From contig NC_067299.1 of NCBI RefSeq assembly GCF_020740795.1, positions 10,985,333-11,049,332 of the forward strand: 64,000 nt of DNA, written 5' to 3'. The position numbers were made by a program, and so were the translations under genes. The notes beneath the pieces are model-generated. The model did no database searches. It had not been told where the DNA came from and saw only the letters and a list, made by a program, of their open reading frames with translations. This stretch comes from Apus apus. Its lineage: Eukaryota > Chordata > Aves > Apodiformes > Apodidae. Positions 48,430 through 60,646 of the stretch are shown one piece after another (position 1 is the stretch's first letter; every line of letters starts with the position of its first letter).

Positions 48430-50386
48430 TCCACACTTGGTGTGAACCCTTGGCTGTGACCAGAGTGATGGGACAGGTTGGGGGGAAGCGATTGTGGGGG
48501 GGACACTTGCCAGGCTTGGAGGTGACAGGCAGTCAAGGGTCCTCCAGGCATTGCACCTGCACTTGGTTCAGCCCACCAACATCCTGGGGAAGGCCAGAGC
48601 CCCTGTGAGGGGGGCAGAGAGGCCAGGGAGTGTGAGTTTATCCACCCCAGGCAGGTCCCAGGGACCATCTCCCACAGATATTCCTGTACCAGCCCCACAA
48701 GGCTAATCTAACCAGGGAAACCAGGTGACCAAGCAGAATGACTTACGAGGCCAGTTGGTCTGCGTGGGACCATCTGTGCTGTGTCTGGAGGGGCTGCGTA
48801 GGCAGCCCTGTCCCTGCTGGGTCTCCCAGTTTCCCAGGCTGCCCAAGGGCTGCACTGGGTGCTGTGTGAGATCACCAGGAGCTGTAGGTGCAGCATGGAG
48901 ATGTGGCCCCAAGTGATACGTGTGTGTGTGTGAAGCTATGAGAACTCTGAGCATGCACACACACAGGGTGGTGGTGGACAAGCAGAAGGCTTCTCCCTGG
49001 GAATTGGGGTCCCCACTGGGGAGGGCCACCCTGGCACTTGGCTCAGGAGGAAAGGACCCCAAGGTGATGGTGTGAGGATATGGAGCATGCTGGAGCCCAG
49101 GCCCCACAAGGGCTGACTGGCAGCCAAAGGCAGTGCTGATGAGCTGGGTCACTGCCCTGCAAGACAGGGCCATGTGCAGCTCTGGGGCTGGCACTGCCAC
49201 AAACGTCACTCTGCACAAGGAGCCAAGCTGCCCAAAAACCAGCCAGACACACAACCTGAGGGTCTCCCCAGCCAGGCCCTGCCTTGCTCCCCTCCCCTGG
49301 GCTGGTTAGTCCCAGGGGATGCTGTGTGCACTTGTCACCAGCTCCAGGACAAACTGCCCCTCCTTGTACTGCAGGTACGAGTCACCTTGCAGCAGGTACA
49401 AACAGGCACAAATAGGCCTGGGGTGAGAGAGCAGCTGCCTCTCTCCAGCCCAGGGAGGGAGAGTGTGTTCCACTGGAGCTGACAGCTCTAAAAGGACAAA
49501 GTGAGCTGAGCTGCTGTGGCCCCTGCTGGCTTTGTCCCTAGGAGCCCTGTGGCACCCCTGGGCACCTGCCCAGCTCAGGTAGCAGTGGGCTACCTGGGCT
49601 GGCCACCATGCCATCTCAGCCAAGGTCCTTTAACCACAGGGAAGCTGCCAAGCAAGGCAAGTCCCTGCCCTGGCAAGGTCCCCTTGGGGCTGGTCCTGTC
49701 CAGTTTGGAGCACCCCAAACTCCCCAGTTGAAGTGGTCCTGGAGGGGAGTGTCTGTGCAGCACTAGTGCACCTGTGTCCCTGGGGAGCATGGCAGCAGTG
49801 GGTGTCTGTCCCTTGGCTACCACTGGTCAGTGCCTCAGCTCAGCAGCAGCCCCAGCCCCCTCCACAGGCTGGTCTGGGCTGAGGACAAAGTCCTTGTGCC
49901 TGGGGCACCAGACAGGGACATTGGCAACACGCAGGAGCTGGCACCAGCACAGGGTGAGCCCTCTGTGCCTCTCCCTGCCTGCACCAAGCACTGCCTGGGG
50001 CAGAGCCAGGTTGAGGGGATGTCCACAGTCCCCACTCACCCTGGGGACAAAGCATGGTCACCAGGTGTGCACCTGCCTTCATTTCTGCCCGGGGCCAGGC
50101 AGCAGCCTAGGGCCAGCCCAGCCCCCCTGCCCAGCAGCCAAGCCCAGGAGGGGTGGGCAGAGGAGCTCCCTGGCCCCCCAAGCCTGGCTCTCTGGTTTAG
50201 CAGCAGCCCCCAGCCCAGGAGGGACAGGACAGGGAGAGAAGGGGTGTCCCCAGGAGACCCTTGGAGCTTCAAGACCAGGTTGGAGGGGGTGGGCCAAGAG
50301 CCCAGGGAGGGGTGTGCCAGGGTGCCCCAGCTGGGCCCCCACGCCTGGCAGGCACTTGGCCGGCAGCAGGGCTGCAAAAGAGGAAA
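48430..50386. other. Intergenic sequence, no gene seen
   Basis: GC-rich unique sequence with a short (GT)n run at 48920-48933. No supported exon. Confidence 0.4.
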
Positions 50387-50414
50387 CTCTGTTAACAGTT
50401 AATTATTAACAGAG
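50387..50414. promoter_or_regulatory. Perfect HNF1-type palindrome within an inverted repeat
   Basis: GTTAATTATTAAC at 50398-50410 is the exact HNF1 consensus (GTTAATNATTAAC). It overlaps a longer inverted repeat, CTCTGTTAA (50387-50395) and TTAACAGAG (50406-50414). Confidence 0.5.
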
Positions 50415-51479
50415 GAGTCGCTGCTGGGGAGGCAGGTGATGCAGGGGGAGCTGCCCCCCCACCCATGGGTGCTGCCAACCATGTGGCCCCTCCCGGGAGG
50501 CACAGAGCCACTGTGGGCCCCGCAGCAGCAGGACTGGGGTGAAGGGCTCTGCCCAGGGACCCCAGGGCAGGGGAGGGCTGGGGCTGTCCCAGGCCTGTCC
50601 CCTCCCTGCCAGGGGTGTGATGGTCACCCCTCCAGTGCTGCCCAGGTCCCTGCTCACACAGCCTGCAGCTCCTTGTCTCTGTCCCCCCCATGTCCTCAGC
50701 CCAGCCAGCACCTCCTGCCTGGAGTCAGGTTTAGCTCCTTCCTTCCCAAAGAGCAGCCCAGCTTCTCCCAAAGGAGGGAAGAGGCCCTAACAAGCCATTG
50801 AGACCCCATGGCCACAGGCTGCACCACCCAGCACCCAGGGTGAGCAGCCCAGCACCCCAAGCCTGTGGTTTTGGGGACATCAGCCCATGAGAAGGGACTG
50901 GGAGACAATTGGGGAACAGGGTCTGCACTGAGCTGGCAAGACCTCAGGATGGGGGCTCTCAGGCTCCATCCAGGCTTATCTCAACTTGCCTGGAGTTTGA
51001 TTGACCTTGCAACAGCATCTAATTACCTAGTGGCTGTTAACTGCTAAGTTTTAGTTTTGCTTCCCTTTTACAGTTGCATGGTGTGTTGGCTCTGGTTAGT
51101 AATTCCAGGGTGGGAACAAGGAAGAACTTCCACAGAACAGGGTGATAGCAGAGGCCTCACCAGCAGCTCACCCTGGGGCAGTTCCTTTCAGTGACACAAA
51201 GCTAAGAGGCAGCAAAAATCCGTGTCAGGGGTAAGAGGGCAAAGCACTAGCACCCAGCACACACATGTAACACATCACTTACTACAAATGTAAATTGAAT
51301 GTGGAGCTGCAGAGGGGTGGGATGTGCCAGAAAAGCTATAGAAGTGGCCCCAGTGGACTTGAGAGAGAGGAGGAAAAAGTCCCCACTGAGATCATCATAC
51401 TCCTCCCAGCAAAGGCTGCAAACATTTCGTGGTGACCCCATCCACAGCTGAAACTCCCACCCTGAGGGCACAGGCCAGG
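50415..51479. other. Intergenic sequence, no gene seen
   Basis: Unique sequence without exon-like signals. A second TGTTAACTG word lies near 51035. Confidence 0.4.
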
Positions 51480-51632
51480 AGGGGGCTGTGGAGTCTCCTT
51501 CTCTGAAGACTTTCAAGACTCCTTTGGATGCCTTTCTGAGTGACCTGCCCTAGATTTGGTCCTGCTCTGGCAGGCGGGTTGGGCTTGATGATCTTCAGAG
51601 CTCCCTTCCAACCCCCAACATTCTGTGAGTCT
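51480..51632 (+). mobile_element. CR1 LINE, 3' end fragment
   Basis: GGCTGTGGAGTCTCCTTCTC to CTTCCAACCCCCAAC and a TTCTGTGAGTCTG tail. Confidence 0.85.
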
Positions 51633-51639
51633 GGGAAGG

Positions 51640-52650
51640 AAAGCAAACTCCTCCAGGCTCTCACTGCCCTGCCCAGTGCTGCTCCTCCTCTGCAGGCAGC
51701 TCTGAAACCCTCTCTGATTGCTCAGCCTCCCACTGAGGGGAGCACAGAACAGTCACCTCTTCTGCTCAGCCACTGCCCCAGGAGGCAGCACATGGGGTTT
51801 AGACAGAGCAGGTCCATGTGCAGCAAGCCAAGCCCCACATATCCTACCAGCCCCACTTGTGCCCCATTTCCTCTCCTTCTCCACTTTGACCTTCTGATCC
51901 TGGTGGGCTTGTACATCTGCCACAAGCCCCTGCTGTTCCCTCAGGCCCTGCTGCATTCCTCCAGCACCCCCATGGACCATGCTCACCCAGCTGAAGGAAA
52001 ACTGCAAGAAATCCAGTTGCTCCTGGCACTTCTCCATCAGGTGAACAACGAGGGAAAGGCAAGAAGGCAACAACATTGACACAAGAGGACAAAAGGCTAG
52101 AAAAGGTGTGTGCTGGGAGGTGGCAGCATCTGTGAATTTGGGCAAGCTTCAGCCACTCTGCACCTGAGCTCTTGAAAAGCCCCCTGGAGCAGAGGAGTAC
52201 TGAGGCCTGACCAGAGCAGAGGTGATGCTGGGTAGAAGTTTATACGACCCCAAAAGTGACAGACTGGGTGCCCCAAAGCACCCCTCCATGCCCTGCAGGC
52301 CACGCTTCCCCTCTGAGCAAACTCAGCAGCAAAACTAAAGGCTGCCTGCAGCAGGTGAGCGCAGAGGACACGTCCCAGGGGCACAGCAACCCCCCGTGCC
52401 ACAGCCTGCACACAACGGGTCTCCAGCAGGCAGGAGTGAAGCCCACAGTGGCCCAGGGAGGCCATCCCACTCACTCCTGCCCACAAGGGCCTCAGGGAGA
52501 CAGGATCCCCCCTTCCAACCCTTTTCCTCAACCTGCTGTAGTCACTGTGAAACACCAGCCTGGCCTCCATTTTCCAGCAAGAATAAGGAATATTTACCAC
52601 CCAAGCCCACCAAGAGAAAGGTCACTTTATCACCATTTTATGGCTGGATA
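51640..52650. other. Intergenic sequence, no gene seen
   Basis: No supported exon. Its right end meets the possible polyadenylation site of DNAJC30. Confidence 0.4.
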
Positions 52651-52652
52651 TC

Positions 52653-52658
52653 TTTAAT
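52653..52658 (-). terminator. Possible polyadenylation signal of DNAJC30 (ATTAAA on minus strand)
   Basis: TTTAAT on the plus strand reads ATTAAA on the minus strand, about 2 kb downstream of the DNAJC30 stop codon. A closer AATAAA was not noticed. Confidence 0.3.
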
Positions 52659-54631
52659 GTTCAAGACACACCATGGAGACCTGAGGAAGAAGAAGAACCA
52701 GTACTAAGAACTGCCCAAACCACCCACTGAAAGGCACAAGATTAGCTCAGGTTTTGTGCCTGGATGCTTCACCCCCCATTTCGGACACAAGCACCAGACA
52801 CGGAGCAGCAGAGTCAGCCCAGCTCCTCACCAGTGCGGCACGGGTGGCTGGCGGGTGACAGCCGCACCCGGTCCCAGCGCTGGGGGCAGGGCGCTGCAGG
52901 CACCGCAGCAGCCGCTGCCTCCTGACCCAGCCGCGCCGCGCCAGCCCCTTCCCACGCCGGGAAGCTGGTTCCGGGCTGGGAACGGAGCCTTAGGGAGCAG
53001 CCCCGGCGCCACACGCAGCTACGTTAAGTCCTGAGGACACCCCGTGTTTGGCAGGGCTGCCTTAAAAACCTGCCAGGAACACCAGGAACAAGAGGGGTGC
53101 TCCCTAGTATCCACCACTTCCCACAGACATCCCTACCTTTTCCAGCCTTTCCTGCCAAACTCTACCAGAGAAGCCAGCCCAGGTCTTCCAAGTAACTTGG
53201 TTTATAGCATGAAAACGCATCAGTGCGGGACACGGAGCTGCAGCCCTGGAGACCTTCACTCCATAACCCATGCCCTTGCATGCCAGGCTCCTGCTCCTCA
53301 CAAGGTGACGTTTCAGGGCTCTAATCCCACACAGAGGGACAGACTGCCAACCAGGCAGGATGTTGGAAAGTGCCCCTGGGCTGACTTGGCTCCAACCATG
53401 CAGCAGTCTCAAGCCTGCAGCTGGAAGAGATGCACCACTTTCCAGAAAAGGCAGGAAGCTTTTGGGGACAGCAGACATCACACCTGCCAGGCCACTGCCT
53501 CGGGCTCAGTTCAGCATCACAGAACTGCAGCTGGAAAACACAGGGCACCTGCTTCAACCACCTTTGTGTTGGGAGGACACATAACCCAGGGTCAGTGAGG
53601 GGAGGGCCTGGCTCCCACACCAGCCAAGCCCAGCAAACCCTTCCAAGTCTTTGGCACACCCAGTACCATGAAGATTTGCTCACTTCATGGAGTACCAGCC
53701 TAGGGGAAACCTTCACCCAAGGAAGGACAGAAACTCTGAGAGACACAATCTTTAGTTCTTAAAACACTTCAACAGGCAAATATTCCAATGTGCAAATGAT
53801 GCTCAGATGCTACAGTACAACACAGGTACCACCACCCAGTGCTCAGAGCTGAACCACTCCCAGGCACAAAGGCCCGTGTGGGATGGTCTGACATGAAGGG
53901 CCTGGGAAGCCCTGGATGGGACAGGCTGCTCCAAGCACAGGGAGGGTTTGGGCAGCACTTCCAGGTGATGTCACACGCTGACCAGGGCACAAGCCACCAC
54001 GGGCCCAAGTTTCACTCCTCCAGGCTGCTGCAGACAAGGCTCCTGTACTGGCCAGGAGTGACAGCCCAGAGATGGCAGGTGGCAGATTAACAGAAGGCCC
54101 CAGGGAGAGCACCCCCAGACCCCACCCACTGCCCTTCAGTCTCTGCTGTGGCTTAAAAACAGGCCCGTGGTTCCCACCGAGGTCAAACAGCTGTGCCAGC
54201 AGAGAGGACACACCACAGTCCACAGAGCAGAGTCCATCAACCACATTTACCTGTTAGGCACCGCGTGGGGGGGTGGGATGGGCAGAGGGGGCACATCCCA
54301 GGCTGCCGGGCGGCCCGCAGGGGGAGCGGGTCTCACGCCACCTGCGGGAGGCACCGCAGCAGCGCCCCGCACGTCTCTGAAGGTCACACCGCTGGGAGGG
54401 ACACGTCCCGGTTCCAGGAGCCCGCGCATGGTGCCTGCTGGTCACGTACCACGTCTGAAGGTCACACGGACAGAGGGGAAGTGTGGCAGCCTGAGGATCA
54501 GGCCCCTGCCAGCTGTGCGGGTGCGGGGACACCCCCCGCCAGCTGCCCTGCCCGCGGGGGGCAGGGTCCTGCCGCAGCCGCGGAGCTGGGCGGGTGCCGC
54601 GGTGGCTGCCCTGCCCTGCCTGGCCCCGCTG

Positions 54632-55246
54632 TCACTTGAGCCCGTAGAGGATGGCAAAGCCCACGAAAAAGACGAGCCCGACCGAGAAGTCAGAGAAGAG
54701 CCGGAGGCGTCCCTGGGCCTTGGCCTCCTCCCGGCGGAGGCGCAGCTGCTCCCGCCTCACCCGCAGCAGCTGCTCCCGCTGCAGCTGCTCCCCGTAGTGC
54801 GCCCGGTAGAAGGCGTCGAAGTCGAAGGGCGGCGGGGCGGGCCCGCGGCGGGCGGCGGGGGCGCGGGGCGGCGGGGCGGGCGGGCGGCCCGGGGGCCGGG
54901 GGGCAGCGCGCAGCTCCTCGGCGCTGAGGAGGCCGCGGTCGTACTTGCGGCGCAGGACGGCGCTGCCCAGCACCCGGTAGGCCTCGCTGACGGCGGCGAA
55001 GCGGGCGGCGGCGGCGGCGCTGCCGGCGTTGCGGTCGGGGTGGTAGCGGAAGGACTGCTCGTAGTACGCGGTCTTGATCTGCGCCGCCGTGGCCGTGGCC
55101 GGCACCCCCAGCACCTCGTACAGGTCCCGGCGGGGCCGCGGGGCTCCGCCGCCGCCCGTCTGCCCGCGGCGGGAGGGCGCCAGGCCGGGGCCGGGCGGCG
55201 GGGCCCGGGGCAGCAGCGGGAGGCGGCGGAGCGCGCCCGGCGCCAT
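54632..55246 (-). CDS. DNAJC30: DNAJC30, mitochondrial J-domain protein
   Basis: A single-exon gene of 204 aa. An Arg/Pro-rich N-terminus fits a mitochondrial presequence. The J domain begins at DLYEVLGVP and contains the HPD motif in [10 protein letters not shown], then [17 protein letters not shown] Pro/Ala-rich linker is followed by an Arg/Glu-rich helix (about residues 145-180). A C-terminal transmembrane segment is visible ([16 protein letters not shown]). In mammals DNAJC30 sits in the mitochondrial inner membrane and helps maintain complex I and ATP synthase; it is a recessive LHON gene in human. The start codon lies about 100 bases from that of BUD23 on the other strand, so the two share a promoter. 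Confidence 0.92.
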   Translation of the reverse strand: MAPGALRRLPLLPRAPPPGPGLAPSRRGQTGGGGAPRPRRDLYEVLGVPATATAAQIKTAYYEQSFRYHPDRNAGSAAAAARFAAVSEAYRVLGSAVLRRKYDRGLLSAEELRAAPRPPGRPPAPPPRAPAARRGPAPPPFDFDAFYRAHYGEQLQREQLLRVRREQLRLRREEAKAQGRLRLFSDFSVGLVFFVGFAILYGLK

Positions 55247-55349
55247 CGGCCTCAGCGCCCGCCCGCCGCCATCGTGGCCGCCACCGGGCGCGGCGCGGGG
55301 CTATGACGTCAGGCGGCGGTGGCGCGGGGCTGTGACGTCAGGCGGCGGC
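55247..55349. promoter_or_regulatory. Divergent DNAJC30/BUD23 promoter with two CRE sites
   Basis: Only 103 bases separate the two start codons. TGACGTCA occurs at 55304-55311 and 55333-55340, within a tandem unit of about 29 bases (GGCGCGGGGCTATGACGTCA then GGCGCGGGGCTGTGACGTCA). Confidence 0.7.
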
Positions 55350-58300
55350 ATGGCGGGCAGCGGGCGGAGGCCGGAGCACCGGGGGCCGCCCGAGCTGGTG
55401 AGCGGGGGGGGACCGGGGATCGGGAACTGGGGGGATCGGAGGGACTGGGGGGACCGGGAGACCGGGACTGGGGACCTGGGGGGGGGATCGGAGGGACCGG
55501 AGGGGCCTGGGGGGGCCGGGGCCCTGGGCCTCACCGCCTCCGCCCCCCTCTCTCTCGTTGCAGTTCTACGACGAGGCCGAGGCGCGGAAATACACGCAGA
55601 AGTAGGGCGGGCCGGGGCGGGGCGGGGGGCGCTGGGGGGTCCCGTCCTGGGGACCCACGCCGGGGTGGGGGGCGGTTCTGCCCGGAGGCCTCGGCGGGGG
55701 ACGCGGGTGGGGGCTCCGCGGTGAGGCCTGGGGGGCGGGGGGGGGCGACCCCGCCGTGTGCGGGGCCCGTCCTGAGGAGCGGGGCGTGAGGCCCCGCCGC
55801 GGGACGGGAGCTGCCGCCCATGCCCCGGCCCTGCCCCTGCAGCTCCCGCGTGGTGGAGATCCAGTCGCAGATGTCGGAGCGGGCTGTGGAGCTGCTGGGC
55901 CTGCCCGAGGACCGGCCGTGCCTCCTCCTGGACGTGGGGTGAGCGGGGGCCCTGCCCCCTGTCCCGGCGCTCGGGGCACCGGGCTCCAGCCGGAGGGCGC
56001 CCGGGGGCGGGGGGGGTCCAGGGGGTGTCCAGGCCCCGCAGCAGCAGCTTCTGCTGGCTGAGGAAAGGGGCTGGGCTGCTGCAGCTGCCCCTGGCTGGGA
56101 GCACCCTCAGGTCCCCACTCATTCCCTCCCTCCTCCCTTCAGCTGTGGCTCTGGGCTGAGCGGGGATTACATCTCTGAGGAGGGTCACTACTGGATTGGC
56201 ATGGACATCAGCCCTGCCATGCTGGGTGAGCAGCACCCCCACCCCTGCCCCAGGGGTGAGCCCCAGCTGGGGGCTGGTTGCCTGAGCCGTGCTCTGTTCT
56301 CTGCAGATGTGGCTGTGGAGAGGGAGGTGGAAGGAGACCTTCTGCTTGCAGATGTGGGTCATGGCATTCCCTTCAGACCTGGCATGTTTGATGGCTGTAT
56401 CAGGTGAGCTGGGGCACAGGGCTGGGCTCCTGTGATGCTCCACAGGACTGCATCATCTGCAGGGTGCACATGGGCTGCGTGGGGGGGGTGTCAGATGAGT
56501 GTGACTGTCCTGACCAGTTGCTCCTTTTGCTCCCTGCAACTTGACTCCACCTCTCCAGGACAAACTGCTGAGATCCTGGGTGGCAGCAGCAGCTCCTGAC
56601 AGCTGTTTCTCAAGCAATGCTTTTTGGGTGTGTTTTTTTGTTCTGTCTTTTTTTTATGCTGGTGAGCTAGGAAGATTATGGAAGTAAATAAAGTAAAATT
56701 TGGGATTTTTTTCAGGAGGGTTGAGACCTTCTCTGAGGAGGAAAACAAAATATACAAAATACTACTGCTCAGCTGCAGGGTCTGTCCCTGGATCAAAGGT
56801 TTGATAGATGGGTTTGGAATGGAGAGCTAGGTGAAGGAGACAGAAACACTTTTCTGCTTAGAGAAGACCTCAGAAAGGTGCTGGGAAGGAGCAGGGACTG
56901 TCTGTTGTGGATCCATATGTTCTGTTTGGGGTTGCTCAGTGGCAACATCTGCCTGGCCATGCAAGGGCCACAGCTGTGCTCCTGACTTATTTGAGAACCT
57001 GAAATAAAGGGGTGTTTGGTGATTCTGCTGAGCTTGAGTAACTGCAGCACCTTCTTGGGTTGTGGCAGAGGGGTTTGTGTAGCTGCAGAACAGAAGGCAA
57101 AGCTACCTGGAAACAAGGAAATGGTTTTCCCGGACCCTGGCACGGGCTTAGTGCTGGAAACAAACTCAAAGGGAGGTGAGAGGCCCTGCAGGAGGCTCAG
57201 TGGCTCAGCATCCCAGGCTCTTGTTTTCTCTCTCAGTATCTCTGCAGTGCAGTGGCTCTGTAATGCTGATAAGAAATCCCACAGCCCTCCAAAGCGCCTC
57301 TATAAGTTCTTCTCAACTCTTTATGCTGCCTTGGTAAGTGCCACGCTCTCCCAGCCAGGCCTCTGCCTGCTCTTACACCCTCACTGGTGCCCTTCAGAAG
57401 GGGGTTTGAAGTCAAAGCATTTTTATGAAATGCTGCTGTGAAGCAGAGGGCTGGCAGGAGCATCCACTGCCTGTCCCCTTGCCTGCCCGCGGGGTGTCTG
57501 GTGCTTCCTGCTCCCTGCTGTCACCCCTTGCTCTGCTGTTGAGGAGCTGGCTCTGCAGCCTGAGCAGCTCTCCTGGGAGAGTCCTCTGGGAGCTTTAGGG
57601 GAGGTAGATACTTGTGTCTGGGCTTGAGACTGGGTGACTGGTGGGGTTTCTGTGACCAGCTTTATCTCCTGTAGGCCCGAGGATCCAGAGCTGTCCTGCA
57701 GCTGTACCCTGAGAACTCGGAACAGGTACAGGACACCAGGCAGTGGGGAAGAGGTGCAGCCAAAGGAGTCCTGTGCTGCTTGGGGTTCTGAGTGCATCAT
57801 ATTGCACAGAATCACAGAATGTTGGGGGTTGGAAGGGACTGAGTCCAACCCCCCTGCCAGAGCAGGACCAGAACTAGGGCAGGTCACTCAGAAAGGCATC
57901 CAGACAGGTCTGGAAAGTCTCCAGAGAAGGAGACTCCACAGCCTCTCTGGGCAGCCTGTCCCAGGGCTCTGTCACCCTCACAGGAAAGAAGTTCTTCCTC
58001 ATCTTGAGGTGGAACTTCCTGGGCTCCAGTTTGAATCCATTGCCCCTCGTCCTGTCACGGGCACAAGTGACAAGAGCTTGTCCCTGCCTTCTTGATGCCC
58101 TCATGTATTTATAGACATTAATTAGATCCCCCCTCAGTCTTCTCCTCTCCAGACTGAACAGCCCCAAGTCTCTGGGACTTTTTCCACAATTTCTCCACTT
58201 TGTGTCTGTCTGTCTGCCCTTCCCACCACCTGTAAAGCTCCTCAAGAGCCCAGACACTCTATAAGGAGAGTGACCTCTGCAATTTTTGTGGCTTCACAGA

Positions 58301-60646
58301 TTGTCTTGGGCTGAGCTTTAAAATCAAAGAAAGTAGCAGGACATGATCTGAATCTGCTGTCCTGGCTTTTCCCCCATGTGACTGGCTTTGCAGACTGGCC
58401 TGTAGTCATTGACACCCTCCTGTAACCCCCCAGGGCTGACAGATCCCCCCCAGTGTCTCTCTCCTGGAGTGCCCATTAAGCCAGGCTAGAGTCAGGAGCA
58501 GGGAGAACCAACTGAAGGCAGCAGACTGGTGTCCAGATGGTGGGACTGTGAGAACTGGGAGCTTGGTGTGGGGTTTGACAGGAGCAGGAACAACTCCTGG
58601 CATGCTCAGTTAGCTGTGGTCGAGCCCAGAGGTCTCTTGGGCATTGCTGGTGGATGACACCTAAATAACTTCTACACGTGCTTCTTATTCCAGCTGGAGC
58701 TCATCACAGCCCAGGCCATGAGAGCTGGCTTTACTGGGGGGATGGTGGTGGATTACCCCAACAGTGCCAAAGCCAAGAAGTGAGTTATGTGTCTCTGTGT
58801 GTGTTTGGGGATGAGGCCTGGGTTTAGCCGTGATTTCTTTATATATATGTGGGGTTTTTTCCCAGACTTATTCTCTCCCATGATAGTCCTGGGCAGAGGT
58901 TACAGCCTAGATCTGACCCTGTTATAAACAATCTCATGCTGAATCCCAGCTTCATGCTTCTCATTCTTGCTCTTCCAGGTTCTTCCTTTGTCTCTTTGTT
59001 GGGACACCTGGCACGTTACCAAAGGTGAGGACCTCCCTGAGGCAGCAGAGTTGCCTTCCTGGCTGTTGGGTGATGTGGAGGAGCTGTGGGTGAGGGAAGG
59101 TCACAGTGTGGGAGCTCTGCACATGTAGATGTGACTTTATTTACACATTTGCTGTCAGTCTCACCAGCCCCTCTCTCCCTGAGGTTTGATTTCTTTGCTA
59201 CCATTTCTGCAAGGGCAGTTTCTTCCTGCTCCAGTCCTTCCCCTTGCAGAGCCCTGGGTTCCTTATTTTAGATGGCATGAGTCTGTCCACTCCAGAGGAG
59301 AGCAAAGCTTCCAAATCCTGCTTTTCAGGGCCTTGGTACTGAGTGTGCTGATGGAGAAGAGGTACAGCAGGCCAAGTTCACCAACAAGAGGTATTGTGTG
59401 TGGGGTGAAGCTGGAAGGAGTGGAGGGGGTGTAAGGGCTGGGGTTTGCTGACAGGAGCACAGCACTGCCAGTGAGAAGTGACTGAAGGGAAGGGAGCAGG
59501 AGGCAGCTCAGATGGGTGCTGCTTTGTCCTGCGGAAGGGCCCCAGACACAAGGAGTACAGTGGGTTGGTTTGGAGGCCTTTGCTGTGGGATTGGTGCTTA
59601 CCCTGGAGTTGGAGGTGTCCTTTCTGTCCAGCACTGGCTGTGGGAAGGGGGAAGGTGCTGGTGATACCAAGCATGGCTTTGGTTGCTGGGGAGGCAGGCT
59701 GCTGTGCCTGAAGCCTGGTGTTCCCTGTCTTCTGCTGTCAAACTCTTTGCTTAGCTCTGCTCAGCGGTGACCTGGAGGGTTTCTCCTGCTGGCCAGGTCT
59801 CCTCCCATGGCAGTGGTGCAGGGAGGAGCCCCTCCTGCAGCCAGTGGGGGAGACAGAGAACAAAAGATAGAGGAAAGTCGTCGTGGCTGCCCAGAGCTTG
59901 TGGCTGCCATGTTTTCCTGCCTCTTACATCACTGTTCTCTGCTCAGGTAGTCCAGGGGGTACCTGGTCTTGGAAGGCAATAGCAGAACAGGCAACTCATT
60001 GGGAAGCCAGAGGCTTTTTCTGCTTTGTTCAGAGTAGAGCAGGCAAGGAGAAGGTGGTTGGTTGTGCTTGAGCCCATGTTCCCCTGAGAACCCAGCTGGT
60101 GTGTCAGATGGAGCACAGGGAGCATGGAGGGTGGGCACCCCCTGGCTCAGAGCAGGGGCTGGAAGGAGCCTCCTCCCCCCAGTGCATCTGGAGTTGGGCT
60201 CTTTGGCCACCTGCCCCAGTGCTGCCTGAGCCTCCTTCATCCCAGGGGTAGTGGGAGGGTTGCTGGCTGGCTTGGGAGGCAGAGGGCAAGTCCTGGGCAG
60301 TCCTCCGGGGCAGAACTCCATGTCTGCACCTCCGCTCCTCTCCAGCCCCTGCCTGCTTTCTCTGCAGGACACGGTTCACAAACATGAAGGGCAAGTCTGT
60401 GAAGAAGAGCCGGGACTGGATCCTTGAGAAGAAGGAGCGTAGACGACGACAGGGCAAGTAAGTTCAGCTGGGTCCCTGGGGCAGACTGTGCAGTCACCCG
60501 TTCAGCTCCTGCCGGGCGGCGCTGTGCGCGGTGCTGAGCCCCCTGCTTCTCTTCTCCCCTCTGCTCACCCGCCTCCTGCTGTTCTCCGCAGGGAAGTGCG
60601 AGCAGACACCAAATACACGGGTCGAAAGCGCCGCCCTCGTTTCTGA
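55350..60646 (+). CDS. BUD23: BUD23, 18S rRNA N7-guanosine methyltransferase
   Basis: Twelve exons join in phase: 55350-55397, 55564-55601, 55843-55938, 56143-56225, 56307-56403, 57237-57333, 57675-57725, 58694-58779, 58979-59024, 59329-59390, 60368-60457 and 60592-60646, 282 aa (human 281). The SAM-binding motif LLLDVGCGSGLSG lies near residues 56-68. It is followed by [24 protein letters not shown] and [14 protein letters not shown], and the basic C-terminal tail [12 protein letters not shown]...GRKRRPRF. With TRMT112 it forms the enzyme that makes m7G in 18S rRNA and supports 40S assembly. Every exon boundary has GT/AG limits. The intron after exon 7 holds a minus-strand CR1. It was earlier named WBSCR22. 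Confidence 0.96.
57806..58185 (-). mobile_element. CR1 LINE, 3' fragment in a BUD23 intron
   Basis: The reverse CR1 starts at CACAGAATCACAGAATGTTG and runs to GAACAGCCCCAAGTCTCTG. Confidence 0.92.

Noticed and set aside
52744-53040. A small GC-rich patch considered as another promoter
   Set aside because: No exon, donor or gene homology could be tied to it.
54167-55306. A 379-codon plus-strand open frame
   Set aside because: It is antisense to DNAJC30 and reflects its GC-rich codons; the minus strand has a clear J domain.
55301-56443. A 380-codon minus-strand open frame
   Set aside because: It is Pro/Arg-rich, driven by CpG-rich sequence, and antisense to BUD23 exons 1-5.
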